A stretch of DNA of 64,000 nucleotides from Marinobacter bohaiensis (GCF_003258515.1 NZ_QGEH01000002.1:186001-250000), one strand, 5' to 3'; shown: positions 1 to 10,155, counted from the stretch's first letter. The notes: generated by a model from the sequence alone, not told the origin. Numbers and translations are program-made.

Positions 1-324
1 GGTGTGATCCACAGCTTCACGTCCGGCCCCGGCCTGGCGCAGTACGCCCTGGATCAGGGCTGGTGCCTGGGCTTCAACGGCATCTCCACCTTCAACAAGG
101 CGGAGAACGTGCGCGACATCATCCGCATGACACCCATCGAACAGCTGCTGCTGGAAACGGATTCGCCGTTCCTGACGCCGGTGCCCTACCGCGGCCGCGA
201 GAACGCCCCCTTCTACATCCCGTTCGTGGCGGAAAAAGTGGCCGAGGTGAAAGACCTGCCCCTCGACACGGTGCTGGAAACCACCTACGCCAACAGCCTG
301 CGCACCTTCTTCCCCGCCGGCTGA
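1..324 (+). CDS. TatD family metal-dependent hydrolase, C-terminal part (5' end outside window)
   Basis: The reading frame is open from base 1 and ends with TGA at 322-324, so this is the last ~107 residues of a gene that begins upstream. The fragment opens with GVIHSFTSG, the strand and loop of TatD-type TIM-barrel hydrolases, where the His is a metal ligand. It continues through LLLETDSPFL, whose Asp is another conserved metal ligand, and PYRGRENAP, the usual arginine-rich loop. TatD proteins are cytoplasmic Mg-dependent 3'-5' exonucleases or deoxyribonucleases linked to DNA repair and RNA quality control. Which paralogue this is (TatD, YcfH or YjjV type) cannot be told from the C-terminus alone. 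The GTG at base 4 is an internal valine and not a likely start. Confidence 0.85.
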   Translation, partial: GVIHSFTSGPGLAQYALDQGWCLGFNGISTFNKAENVRDIIRMTPIEQLLLETDSPFLTPVPYRGRENAPFYIPFVAEKVAEVKDLPLDTVLETTYANSLRTFFPAG

Positions 325-472
325 CGCCGGCCCCGCATCCCGGCTGGCCAAACGGCTCGCCGCCGGCACATGAACGGATTTTTAGTCGTCCCCTTCGCCA
401 ACTCGACTAGACTCGGGGTACGTAACCGTTCCATCGCCAAAGTCAGATGACGACCATCGGTATGCCAAAGCC

Positions 473-1681
473 ATGATCAAGCGGATACCCGTTTCAGCCC
501 TGCGGGTCGGCATGTTCATCTCCGACCTGAACAACGATTGGATACCCCACAACAACAACCGCCGCCGGGGCGTGATTCGCCGTGAGGAACTGATCGCCCG
601 GATTGCCGGTCTGGGTGTGGACTACGTCTATATCGACACCGACAAGGGGCTGGACGCCCCCGACGCGGAACCTGCCCAGAACGTGGATCGCGCCAATGAG
701 CGTCTGTTGCAGGAGGTGGGCGCACTGGCCCCCTACACCCAGGCCCGGACCGCCCTGGAGGAGGAGATGGTAGCGGCCCGCCGCGTCCACAGTGAGGCGG
801 AAGGTCTGGTGGGCAACCTGATGCAGGACGTCAAACTGGGCAAGGCCATCGACCTGGCGCCGGTGCAGGAGCTGGCCGAAGCCCTGCAGGGCTCGGTGTT
901 CCGCAACCCCAACGCCATGGCCTGCCTGGGCCGCATCCGCGAGAAGGACAACTACCTGCTGGAGCATTCGGTCAACCTGAGCGTGTTGATGTCCATTTTT
1001 GGCAAGGCCATGCAGCTGTCCCCGCAGGTGATGACCGAAACCGTGGTGGGCGCCCTGCTGCACGACATCGGCAAGATCCTCATTCCCGACAACATCCTGC
1101 ATAAACCCGGCCGCCTCAATCCCGGCGAGTTCGAGATCATGAAACAGCACGCGGTGCATTCACACACGCTGCTGGCCAGCATCGAAGGCATTGGCGAGTT
1201 GACCCTGCTCACCGCGGCGCAGCACCACGAGCGGGTGGACGGTGGCGGTTATCCGGCAGGGCTCAAAGGGGAGGAAATCTCGATCTACGGCCGAATGGTT
1301 GCCATTGCCGACGTCTACGACGCCATCACCGCCAACCGCGTCTACCACGAGGGCCTAACGCCGACACAGGGGCTCAAGAAACTCATGGAGTGGAGCGGCA
1401 GTCACCTGGATCCGGAGCTGGTGCGGCAGTTCATCCGCTGTATCGGGATCTATCCGGTGGGGTCAACGGTACTGCTGGAAAGCGGTCGCCTGGGCGTGGT
1501 GGTGGAAACCAACGCGGACGACCAGCGCCTGCCGGTCGTCCGCCTGTTCTATCACACCAAATTTCGCATGCCGGTCACCCTGGAGACCCTGGATCTGGCC
1601 GCCCCCGGCAACCAGGACCGGATCGTGCAGGCGGTGGACCCGGCGGCCTACAAGCTCGACATACGGCGGGTGCTGGCCTGA
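473..1681 (+). CDS. HD-GYP domain cyclic-di-GMP phosphodiesterase with N-terminal DUF3391
   Basis: A 402-residue cytoplasmic protein. Residues ~1-130 match the DUF3391 region that often precedes HD-GYP domains (VSALRVGMFISDL near the start). Residues ~150-330 form the HD-GYP domain. The metal-binding HD pair is His197-Asp198 in LLHDIGK, and the signature HHERVDGGGYP lies at ~251-261. Such enzymes hydrolyse c-di-GMP to GMP and usually lower biofilm formation and raise motility. All key residues appear present, so it is probably active. It is a single gene, convergent with choV, whose stop lies three bases beyond its own. No strong Shine-Dalgarno sequence is visible before the ATG. A GGDEF protein with the opposite activity lies 14 kb away. 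Confidence 0.9.
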   Translation: MIKRIPVSALRVGMFISDLNNDWIPHNNNRRRGVIRREELIARIAGLGVDYVYIDTDKGLDAPDAEPAQNVDRANERLLQEVGALAPYTQARTALEEEMVAARRVHSEAEGLVGNLMQDVKLGKAIDLAPVQELAEALQGSVFRNPNAMACLGRIREKDNYLLEHSVNLSVLMSIFGKAMQLSPQVMTETVVGALLHDIGKILIPDNILHKPGRLNPGEFEIMKQHAVHSHTLLASIEGIGELTLLTAAQHHERVDGGGYPAGLKGEEISIYGRMVAIADVYDAITANRVYHEGLTPTQGLKKLMEWSGSHLDPELVRQFIRCIGIYPVGSTVLLESGRLGVVVETNADDQRLPVVRLFYHTKFRMPVTLETLDLAAPGNQDRIVQAVDPAAYKLDIRRVLA

Positions 1682-1684
1682 ACC

Positions 1685-2866
1685 TCAGCTGTCGTCCAGG
1701 TGCTTGCCCAGCATGGCGTGATACAGCTCGCGGTCGCCGATGGCGCCGATGATGGCACCGCCGTCTTCAACCAGCAGGCTGTGGCCGGTGAAGTAACGGA
1801 TTTCCACGGCGTCGCGCAGGGGCGTGCCAGGGGCGATGCAGGTGGGCTTCTGCTCCAGGCTGTCGATGGCCTGGCCCTCCTGCCAACTCTGGGTCTGGAA
1901 GGTCTGCCCCTGACTGGTGACCACCGCCTCCATGGCGCTTTCCGGCGAATGCAGCCAGGTGTCGTAGCGCTTGTTGAGGCAGCGGTTGCCCTCGGCGTCC
2001 GCCGGCACTTCCTCGATCGGCAGCATCAGCGACTGGGCCGCCAGCACGTTGAGCGGGTTGGTGCTGGCCACGAAGCTCTTGACGTAATCGTTGGCCGGCT
2101 CCAGTACGATCTGCTCGGGCTTGCCGTGCTGGACGATCTGGCCGTCCTTCATGATGGCGATGTGGGAGCCCAGCTTGAGCGCCTCGTCCAGGTCGTGACT
2201 GACGAAGACGATGGTCTTCTGCAGCTCTTCCTGCAGACTCAGCAGCTCATCCTGCAACTGGTGGCGGATCAGCGGATCCAGCGCCGAGAAGGGTTCGTCC
2301 ATCAGCAGCACTTCGGATTCGGTCGCCAGGGCGCGGGCCAGGCCGACGCGCTGGCGCATGCCGCCGGACAGCTCGTCCGGGCGCCGGTTGGCCCAGCCGT
2401 CCAGCCCCACCAGTTCCAACTGACGCTTCACTTTCTCGCGGCGCTCGGCCTTGCCCAGGCCCTGCATTTCCAGGCCGAAGCCGACGTTCTCTTCCACGGT
2501 CAGCCAGGGCATCAGGGCGAAGCTCTGGAACACCATGGACACGCGCCGGGTGCGGATGTCCCGCTGGACCGCCTCGCTGGCCTGGGTGAAGTCCACCGAC
2601 TGACCGTCGTGCTGGATGCGAATGGCGCCGCTGGTGACGGTGTTGAGACCGTTGATGCAGCGCAGCAGGCTCGATTTGCCGGAGCCGGACAGGCCCATCA
2701 GCACGCAGATCTCGCCTTTCTTGATGGACAGGTTGGCGTTCTGCACGCCCACCACCAGATCGGTCCTGGAGCGGATCTCTTCCCGCCCCAGGCCCTGTTC
2801 CAAAAGCGGCAGCGCCCGTTGCGGCTGCTTGCCGAAGACCACATTGACGTTTTCCAGTTCAATCAT
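1685..2866 (-). CDS. choV: Choline/glycine betaine ABC transporter ATP-binding protein
   Basis: A 393-residue ProV-type ATPase. It has Walker A (GLSGSGKS), the Q-loop (FQSFALMPWLTVEENV), the ABC signature LSGGMRQRVGLARAL and Walker B (VLLMDEPFSALD). The C-terminal ~90 residues resemble the CBS-like tail of the ProV/OpuAA family, which senses ionic strength or nucleotides. It energises the ChoW permease to import choline. The open frame runs much further upstream, but that part is a shadow of choW. The true ATG at 2864-2866 overlaps the choW stop in an ATGA junction, indicating translational coupling. It is the last gene of the bet-cho operon and its stop is three bases from the convergent HD-GYP gene. 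Confidence 0.92.
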   Translation of the reverse strand: MIELENVNVVFGKQPQRALPLLEQGLGREEIRSRTDLVVGVQNANLSIKKGEICVLMGLSGSGKSSLLRCINGLNTVTSGAIRIQHDGQSVDFTQASEAVQRDIRTRRVSMVFQSFALMPWLTVEENVGFGLEMQGLGKAERREKVKRQLELVGLDGWANRRPDELSGGMRQRVGLARALATESEVLLMDEPFSALDPLIRHQLQDELLSLQEELQKTIVFVSHDLDEALKLGSHIAIMKDGQIVQHGKPEQIVLEPANDYVKSFVASTNPLNVLAAQSLMLPIEEVPADAEGNRCLNKRYDTWLHSPESAMEAVVTSQGQTFQTQSWQEGQAIDSLEQKPTCIAPGTPLRDAVEIRYFTGHSLLVEDGGAIIGAIGDRELYHAMLGKHLDDS

Positions 2867-3747
2867 GCGGCAGCCTCCCCGGGATTTTTCTGACGGAAGA
2901 AGCGATCCATCCAGATCGCCAGCAGGACGATGGCCAGGCCGGCCTCGAAGCCCTTGCCGATATCGACGGTGTTCAGGGCGCGAACCACCGGTACACCAAG
3001 GCCGTCGGCGCCGACCAGTGCGGCGATCACCACCATCGACAGGGACAGCATGATGCACTGGGTGATGCCCGCGCCGATGGAGCTCATGGCCGCCGGCAGC
3101 TCGATCTTGAACAACAGCTGGCGGTTGGTGCAGCCGAACGCCTTGCCGGCTTCCACCAGCTCGGTGGGCACCTGGGAGATGCCCAGGTAAGTCAGCCGCA
3201 CCGGCGCGGCGATGGCGAAGATGACGGTGGAAATCACGCCCGGCACCACACCCAGGCCGAACAGGGTCAGCGTGGGGATCAGGTAGACGAAGGGCGGAAT
3301 GGTCTGCATCAGGTCGAGGATTGGCTGCAGGCCTTTGTACAGCCATTGGTGATGCGCTGCGTAGATCCCCAGCGGTATCCCGATGACCACACACAGGATG
3401 GTGGCGTACAGCACCAGGGACAGGGTGGCCATGGTGTCTTCCCAGTAACCCAGGTTCCAGATCAGCAGGAAACTGATGACGGTGAAGGCGGTCAGCCCCC
3501 AGCGGCGATGACGCAGGTGCGCGGCCACGGTGAACAGGGCCACCAGCACGCCCGGCGGAACCCACAGCAGCGCGTCGGTCAGCCCGTGGATCAGGCCGCC
3601 CAGGTTCTCGGAAACCGCGTCGAAGAAACCGGCGCCGTTGTCGATCAGGAAGTCGACAACGTCTTCCATGAAGTCGCCGAAGGGCAATTGATGCTCGGTT
3701 ATCCAGCTCATGGTGTCGTGTCTTTTCAGATTCAAAGGCGTTCCCAC
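2863..3747 (-). CDS. choW: Choline/glycine betaine ABC transporter permease
   Basis: A 294-residue ProW-family inner-membrane permease. The N-terminus (~1-50) is soluble or amphipathic and begins with the pattern usual for this family (QLPFGDFMEDVVDFL). Multiple hydrophobic segments follow. The binding-protein-dependent transport (EAA-like) loop lies around ELVEAGKAFGCTNRQLLF. It forms the channel for choline or betaine delivered by ChoX and is powered by ChoV. The gene overlaps choV by four bases and lies 37 bases downstream of choX. Together these form a complete three-part osmoprotectant importer directly behind the choline oxidation genes. Confidence 0.92.
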   Translation of the reverse strand: MGTPLNLKRHDTMSWITEHQLPFGDFMEDVVDFLIDNGAGFFDAVSENLGGLIHGLTDALLWVPPGVLVALFTVAAHLRHRRWGLTAFTVISFLLIWNLGYWEDTMATLSLVLYATILCVVIGIPLGIYAAHHQWLYKGLQPILDLMQTIPPFVYLIPTLTLFGLGVVPGVISTVIFAIAAPVRLTYLGISQVPTELVEAGKAFGCTNRQLLFKIELPAAMSSIGAGITQCIMLSLSMVVIAALVGADGLGVPVVRALNTVDIGKGFEAGLAIVLLAIWMDRFFRQKNPGEAAA

Positions 3748-3784
3748 AGCCGGCCCTCAGGACCGGCCGTGAGAGGCGAAAGGC

Positions 3785-4714
3785 TTACTTGAGGCTCGCC
3801 TTGACCGCCGGCAGGGCCGGCTGGCCGTCGAGGGTGGTGACGCCGTCGAGCCACTTGTCGAGAACCTCGGGGTTCTGGGACAGCCACTGGTGGGCCGCAT
3901 CACGCGGGTCTTCGCCGTCGTTCAGGATCAGGCCCATGACCTCGTTCTCCATGGTCAGGGAGAACTCGAGGTTGTTCAGCAGCTTGCCCATGTTCGGGCA
4001 CTCAGTGGTGTAACCGGCGCGGACGTTGGTGTGCACGGTGGCGCCGCCGTAGTTGGGACCGAAGAAGTCGTCACCGCCGTCCAGGTACTTGAGGTCGTGG
4101 TTGGCGTTCATGGGATGCGGTTCCCAGGCCAGGAACACAATCCAGTTGTCGCGACGCACGGCGCGGCCCACCTGGGACAGCATGCCGGCTTCGCTGGATT
4201 CGACCACGCGGAAGTCTTCCAGGCCGAAGGCGTTCTGGTCGATCATGTCCTGGATCAGGCGGTTGCCGTCGTTACCCGGCTCGATGCCGTAGATGCGGTT
4301 GTCGAACTCATCGGCGTGCTTGGCGATGTCGGCGAAGCTGTGGACGCCGGCGTCATAGACGAACTTGGGCACGGCCAGGGTGTACTTGGCGCCGGTGAGG
4401 TTGGCGCGCAGGGTTTCCACATCGCCGCTTTCCAGGTACGGGCGGATGTCCGCTTCCATGGTGGGCATCCAGTTGCCCAGGAAGACGTCGATGTCTTCGT
4501 TCTTCATGGAACGGTAAGTGACCGGCACGGACAGGACCTTGGCTTCCGGCGAGTAGCCCATGCCTTCGAGGACTTCGGAGGTCAGCGCCGTGGTGGCGGT
4601 GATGTCGGTCCAGCCCACGTCCGCAAAGCGCACGGTCTTGCATTCCTGGTTGGGCGCGGCCACGGCGGCGCTGCCAACCAGCAAACCGGTAAGAGCCAAA
4701 AAGAACTTCTTCAT
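3785..4714 (-). CDS. choX: Choline ABC transporter periplasmic substrate-binding protein
   Basis: About 309 residues with a clear signal peptide (KKFFLALTGLLVGSAAVAA, cleavage after AVAA). The mature part matches OpuAC/ChoX binding proteins, with tryptophans in VGWTDITAT, LGNWMPTM and FLAWEPHPMN that probably build the aromatic cage for the quaternary ammonium group. It binds choline in the periplasm and hands it to ChoW. Two consecutive ATG codons exist. AAGGAG lies only 3 bases before the first (4717) but 6 before the second (4714), so I use the second. The long open frame upstream is a shadow of betA. The gene follows betA by 116 bases, consistent with one operon. Confidence 0.92.
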   Translation of the reverse strand: MKKFFLALTGLLVGSAAVAAPNQECKTVRFADVGWTDITATTALTSEVLEGMGYSPEAKVLSVPVTYRSMKNEDIDVFLGNWMPTMEADIRPYLESGDVETLRANLTGAKYTLAVPKFVYDAGVHSFADIAKHADEFDNRIYGIEPGNDGNRLIQDMIDQNAFGLEDFRVVESSEAGMLSQVGRAVRRDNWIVFLAWEPHPMNANHDLKYLDGGDDFFGPNYGGATVHTNVRAGYTTECPNMGKLLNNLEFSLTMENEVMGLILNDGEDPRDAAHQWLSQNPEVLDKWLDGVTTLDGQPALPAVKASLK

Positions 4715-4830
4715 CATAATCTCCTTTCTCCAGCGTGGGCCATCCGGCGGGTTGCCGGCAGCCCCTTGGTTTTGAAAGTGCTTTGGATGTTGCGTCACAT
4801 CGTCGTTGTCGTTATGGCGCTTTCCAGCGC

Positions 4831-6498
4831 TTATCGCTGCTTGTTCTGCCAGTCCGGATGTTCCCAGACATCCACCGGCATCGGGTTCAGCGGGTCCCGA
4901 CCGCGGATATGGTCCGCGCATTTTTCCGCCAGCATGATGGTCGGCGCGTTCAGGTTGCCGCTCACCACGCTGGGCATGATCGAGGCATCCACCACCCGCA
5001 GGTTCTGGACGCCGTAGACACGCGCCTGCTCGTCGACCACCGCCATGGGGTCGTCGGCGCTGCCCATCTTGCAGGTGCAGGACGGGTGGTAGGCGCTGTC
5101 GGAGTACTGGCGCACGAAGGCGTCGATGTCGGCGTCGGAGGTCATGTCCGCGCCGGGACGCAGTTCCTTGCCGCGGAACCGGTCGAACGCCTTCTGCTGG
5201 AACAGCTCGCGGGTCAGCTTGACGCTCTCCCGCATTTCCCAGCGGTCCCGCTCGGTACTGAGCAGGTTGGGCTGGATGATCGGGTGATCGCCCGGCTTGT
5301 CGGATTTCAGGGTCAGGTAGCCGCGGCTGGTGGGCCGCATCGGGCCGACGTGAACCTGGAAGCCGTGACACTCGGCGTCCTTGCGGCCGTGATCCAGCAC
5401 CTGGGACGGCAGGAAGTGGAACTGGATGTCCGGATGCTGCACGCCCGCCTCGGTGCGAATGAAACCGCCCGCTTCCAGATGCGCCGTGCGGCACGCGCCC
5501 CAGTCGTGGTTGAGGAACCACTTCACGCCGGCGACGGTCTTGCCCGGCTGGGTGGTGTACTTGTACAACGTCACCGGTTCCTTACACTCGTGCTGGACGT
5601 ACAGTTCCAGGTGGTCCTGCAAATTCTGACCCACCCCGGGGCGATCCGCCTTCACCTTGATGCCGTGCTTCTGCAGCTCCGCTTCCGGGCCGATGCCCGA
5701 CAGCATCAGCAACTGCGGCGAATTGATGGCCCCACTGCTGACGATCACTTCCTTGCGCGCCGCCACCCGGACGGTCTTGCCGTCCTGCACGTATTCCACG
5801 CCCACGGCGGTGTCGCCGTCGAACAGGATACGGTGGGTCATGGCACCGGTCTCAGTGGTCAGGTTGGCGCGCGACAGCACCGGGCGCAGGTACGCCTGGG
5901 CGGCGCTCCAGCGTTTGCCCTGCTTGATGGTCATGTCCATCATGCCCACGCCTTCCTGCTGGTAACCGTTCATGTCTTCGGTAAAAGGATAGCCCGCCTG
6001 CTGACCGGCCTCGATAAAGGCATCGAACAGCGGGTTGGGCTCGTCGCCGGTGTGGACGTTGAGCGGGCCGTTACCGCCGCGATAGTCGTCGGCGCCCTTC
6101 TCGCGGGATTCGGCCTTGCGGAAGTACGGCAGCACGTCCTGGTAACGCCAGCCCGTCGCGCCTTCCTCGTGCCAGCGGTCGTAGTCATAGGCGTGACCGC
6201 GGATATAGACCATGGCGTTGAGCGCGGACCCACCGCCCCAGACCTTGCCGCGCGGCCAGTACAGGCGGCGGTTGTCCATGTGTTCCTGGGGTTCGGTGTG
6301 GTAGTACCAGTTGTACTTGTCGTCCATCAGGTTGTACATCAGGGCCGCCGGCATGTGGATCTTCCAGGTGTCGTCCCGGCGTCCGGCTTCCAGCACCAGC
6401 ACCTGATCCCGGCCGTCCTCGGTCAGGCGATTGGCCAGGACACAACCGGCGGAACCGGTGCCCACCACCACGTAGTCGAATTCGCGATCAAACTTCAA
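4831..6498 (-). CDS. betA: Choline dehydrogenase (GMC oxidoreductase)
   Basis: Oxidises choline to betaine aldehyde, and can carry it on to glycine betaine, passing electrons to the membrane respiratory chain. The N-terminal FAD-binding motif GTGSAG is at ~13-18, followed by the GMC signature around GGGSALNAMVYIRGH. The C-terminal GMC region contains YHPSCTCKMG, with the catalytic His, and the closing segment VVDASIMPSVVSGN. The open frame extends to 6570, but a TTG at 6496-6498 is preceded by AGGGGG with a 5-base spacer. Starting there gives 555 residues, the usual BetA length. An ATG at 6522 is the alternative. It is third in the minus-strand betI-betB-betA-choXWV order. Confidence 0.95.
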   Translation of the reverse strand: MKFDREFDYVVVGTGSAGCVLANRLTEDGRDQVLVLEAGRRDDTWKIHMPAALMYNLMDDKYNWYYHTEPQEHMDNRRLYWPRGKVWGGGSALNAMVYIRGHAYDYDRWHEEGATGWRYQDVLPYFRKAESREKGADDYRGGNGPLNVHTGDEPNPLFDAFIEAGQQAGYPFTEDMNGYQQEGVGMMDMTIKQGKRWSAAQAYLRPVLSRANLTTETGAMTHRILFDGDTAVGVEYVQDGKTVRVAARKEVIVSSGAINSPQLLMLSGIGPEAELQKHGIKVKADRPGVGQNLQDHLELYVQHECKEPVTLYKYTTQPGKTVAGVKWFLNHDWGACRTAHLEAGGFIRTEAGVQHPDIQFHFLPSQVLDHGRKDAECHGFQVHVGPMRPTSRGYLTLKSDKPGDHPIIQPNLLSTERDRWEMRESVKLTRELFQQKAFDRFRGKELRPGADMTSDADIDAFVRQYSDSAYHPSCTCKMGSADDPMAVVDEQARVYGVQNLRVVDASIMPSVVSGNLNAPTIMLAEKCADHIRGRDPLNPMPVDVWEHPDWQNKQR

Positions 6499-6635
6499 AA
6501 CTTCCCCCTGATTCTGGCCCATCGGGACGCGCTGTACCTGTCCCGACAAGGCTGACCTCCCCCCGGCCACTCTCCCTGACGGAAGAGAGGTCTGGAGCGA
6601 GGATGCAGGCCAACGACCTGCCCTGATTTTCCCGA

Positions 6636-6658
6636 AGCGTTCGGTGATGCCGAACGCT
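6636..6658. other. Hairpin in the betB-betA intergenic gap
   Basis: A perfect 9-bp inverted repeat (AGCGTTCGG / CCGAACGCT) with a 5-base loop lies between the betB stop and the betA start. Neither strand shows a T-run after it, so it is not a classical intrinsic terminator. It could be a transcript-stabilising or processing hairpin that adjusts betA relative to betB, but this is inference. The surrounding 224-bp gap (6499-6722) contains no convincing gene. Confidence 0.5.
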
Positions 6659-6722
6659 CAACGGCGACGATGCGTGACCGTCGCGGACCGCCCTGGGCGC
6701 GCCCTTGCTGGACCCAGGCCGA

Positions 6723-8182
<1,460 letters not shown>

Positions 8183-8186
<4 letters not shown>

Positions 8187-8782
8187 GATTGTGCTCCGTT
8201 GTTCGCCTGGATCGCCTGATCGATGTAGGTCTTGCAAAGCGCGACCGCTTCGTCGGTCTCGATGCGGCCTTCACTCATGGCCGCGCGCAGCCAGAAACCG
8301 TCGATCAGGGCGGCAATGGTTTGTGCCGTACCCAATGCCCGCCCGGCGGGCATCAGGGATTTCAGGTAATACATCAGGTTGGACAACAGGCGACGTTCGT
8401 TGACTCGCTGCAGGCGCATCAGCTCGGCGCTGTGCATGGCCTGGGTCCAGAACGCCAGCCAGGTCTTGGAGGACTGGGGATCGATCTGGACACTGGAGAA
8501 GTTGGCATCGACGATCGCCATCAACCGTTCACGCGGCGTATCCGGCCGCTCTGCCATCAGCCGCTGGACGTCGTCTCCCAGGGTCGCCAGCAGATGACGC
8601 ATGGCCGCTTCCAGCAGGCCCTGCTTGCCACCGAAGTAATGACTCACGATCCCCACGGACATGCCTGACGCCTTGGCAATCTTGCCCACGGTCGTGCCCT
8701 GGAAACCGTTTTCTTCGATGACTTTCAGCGTAGCGTCAATCAACTGCTGACGCCGGATTGATTCCACATCCAGCCTTGCCAT
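8183..8782 (-). CDS. betI: TetR-family repressor of choline/betaine genes
   Basis: A 199-residue TetR-family regulator. The N-terminal helix-turn-helix ([18 protein letters not shown] to [18 protein letters not shown]) is characteristic of BetI, as is [12 protein letters not shown] further on. BetI represses bet genes and is released by choline. The upstream ATG at 8830 lies inside the operator repeats. The ATG at 8780-8782 has GAGGA just upstream and gives the family's normal start ([19 protein letters not shown]). It overlaps betB by four bases. The tandem palindromes immediately upstream are probably its own binding sites, giving autoregulation of the whole operon. Confidence 0.93.
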
Positions 8783-8802
8783 TGCATCCTCGCTCGTCGG
8801 TT

Positions 8803-8838
8803 TTGAACACCCATTCAATGTGTTGAACAACCATTCAA
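8803..8838. promoter_or_regulatory. Two tandem BetI-type operators
   Basis: Two copies of the palindrome TTGAA-N6-TTCAA lie at 8803-8818 and 8823-8838, differing only in the spacer (CACCCA and CAACCA). Their starts are exactly 20 bp apart, about two helical turns, so two repressor dimers would sit on the same face. They lie between the likely promoter and the betI start. The half-site resembles the TTGAA/TTCAA core of known BetI sites. The assignment to BetI rests on position and palindrome form. Confidence 0.75.
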
Positions 8839-8845
8839 TACGGAC

Positions 8846-8874
8846 AGGTTAATCATTTGACATCTAAATATCAA
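8846..8874 (-). promoter_or_regulatory. Candidate sigma-70 promoter of the bet-cho operon
   Basis: Read on the minus strand, TTGATA (8869-8874) is followed after 17 bp by TAACCT (8846-8851). The -35 box is good and the -10 box is weak. The predicted start would fall near 8839, at the edge of the tandem operators, which fits repression by BetI. The rest of the 363-bp gap (8783-9145) shows no gene, only the dyads at 8954-8999. Confidence 0.4.
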
Positions 8875-8953
8875 ACCGATGTCTGGAGTACCAAGTCCCC
8901 GCCACGCTTGGCCAACGACGCGGATCGCCGATTAAAATCAGCCAGATCAGTGA

Positions 8954-8999
8954 TATAGGGAAACTACTTAGGCCCCTATAAGTCGATTAGAGGTCTAAT
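8954..8999. promoter_or_regulatory. Cluster of dyad-symmetric elements upstream of betI
   Basis: Three nested or adjacent symmetries occur within 46 bp. TATAGGG at 8954-8960 pairs with CCCTATA at 8974-8980. ACTTA at 8966-8970 pairs with TAAGT at 8979-8983. ATTAGA-GG-TCTAAT at 8986-8999 is a near-perfect 14-bp palindrome. The segment is AT-richer than its surroundings. It sits about 220 bp upstream of betI and 150 bp downstream of lysO, so it could be regulator-binding DNA for the bet promoter. The regulator is unknown. Confidence 0.4.
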
Positions 9000-9145
9000 G
9001 AAAAGCGCGATAAGAACGCCGCCAGCGGCCTCAGAGTCAGACGTAGACAGCGACACAGTGGCAAGGACGGCAAGCCCGACCGGACCCGCCGGAATGCCCG
9101 GATCGGAACGGCAGAAAAGCAGGGGAAGAACGGGGATGGGCCGGC

Positions 9146-10054
9146 TCAGCCGGCCAGGAACAATCCCATCAGGATCGGGGATACAAACGACAGGATAAAG
9201 CCGGAGGCAATGGCCACCGGCACGCAGGCCAGGCCACCGCTGCGGCGGATGATGGGCAGCGTGAAGTCCATGGCGGTGGCGCCGCCGTAGCCAATGGCCA
9301 CCGCCGGACGCCGGCCGATCACCAGGGGAATCAGCACCAGGGCAATGATTTCCCGGAACACGTCGTTGAGGAACGCCACCCCGCCCCAGGCCGGCCCGAG
9401 GGCGTCGCCCACCACGATGCCGGACAACGAGTACCAACCGAACCCCGAGGTCAGCGCCAGTACATCGAGCAGCGGCAGATCGTAGAACGGCGCTATCGCA
9501 AGCCCTGCCAGCAGCGAGGTGATTGCCAGGGTGACGGCTATCCCGACGCCCTGGCGGTTCATCAGCAGGCGCCGCAGGGACAGGCCGGCGTTACGAAGCT
9601 GCAGGCCGATCAGCAACAGCAACAGCATCAGCGCGGCGCTGGCCAGATCCTCGATCCAGCCCAGCGCGGGCAGGACCGCGTAGCCCAACAGCATGCCCGC
9701 CACGACTGACAGCAGTGGCTTCAGCGCCCCCAGGAACAGGCGACGATAGCTGAGCGGACCTTCCCCGCTCTCTTCAGGCTCCAGCACCATCGGCTGCCAA
9801 CGCTGCCAGAGCCACAGCCCGGCCAGATTGGCGACGGCCAGGGCCCCGACCAGCAGCGAGACCTGCCCGCCCATGCGGGCCAGATGTCCGGCCAGCCCTT
9901 CGAGCTGGCCCAGACTGACGCCCAACAGGCCGAGAATCAGGTAGACCAGTCCCTCGACGCCATGATTGATTCCCGCCAGCAGGCGCGGGTTGTTGATGTG
10001 GAAGGCGAAACCGACAAACAGCGGTACGAGAATCAGCAGGGCACCGGCGAGCAT
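9146..10054 (-). CDS. lysO: LysO-family (YbjE/DUF340) lysine exporter
   Basis: A 302-residue, very hydrophobic inner-membrane protein with about eight transmembrane segments, matching the length and character of E. coli LysO (YbjE), which exports L-lysine and the antimetabolite thialysine. Recognisable family segments include LTSGFGWYSLSGI, FLNDVFREIIAL and YGGATAMDFTLPII. The ATG at 10052-10054 has AAGGA four bases upstream. A GGCCGGC...GCCGGCC inverted repeat straddles the stop codon, but no T-run follows. It is encoded alone, 140 bp from the DUF2288 gene on the same strand. Substrate is inferred from family resemblance only. Confidence 0.85.
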   Translation of the reverse strand: MLAGALLILVPLFVGFAFHINNPRLLAGINHGVEGLVYLILGLLGVSLGQLEGLAGHLARMGGQVSLLVGALAVANLAGLWLWQRWQPMVLEPEESGEGPLSYRRLFLGALKPLLSVVAGMLLGYAVLPALGWIEDLASAALMLLLLLIGLQLRNAGLSLRRLLMNRQGVGIAVTLAITSLLAGLAIAPFYDLPLLDVLALTSGFGWYSLSGIVVGDALGPAWGGVAFLNDVFREIIALVLIPLVIGRRPAVAIGYGGATAMDFTLPIIRRSGGLACVPVAIASGFILSFVSPILMGLFLAG

Positions 10055-10155
10055 GGAAATCCTTGGTCAAACGGGGTGGACGGGACGCGGGGGCATCCAG
10101 TGAAGCAGTATCGCGGAAAGCGGATCTTACCAGAGCAGGAATCGGGGCGGGAATC

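Noticed and set aside
4735-6555. 606-codon plus-strand frame opposite betA
   Set aside because: Antisense shadow of betA with low-complexity composition.
8998-9198. 66-codon plus-strand frame in the gap upstream of betI
   Set aside because: No ribosome site, composition not protein-like (Ser/Arg/Thr/Pro), and it runs into the 3' end of lysO antisense.
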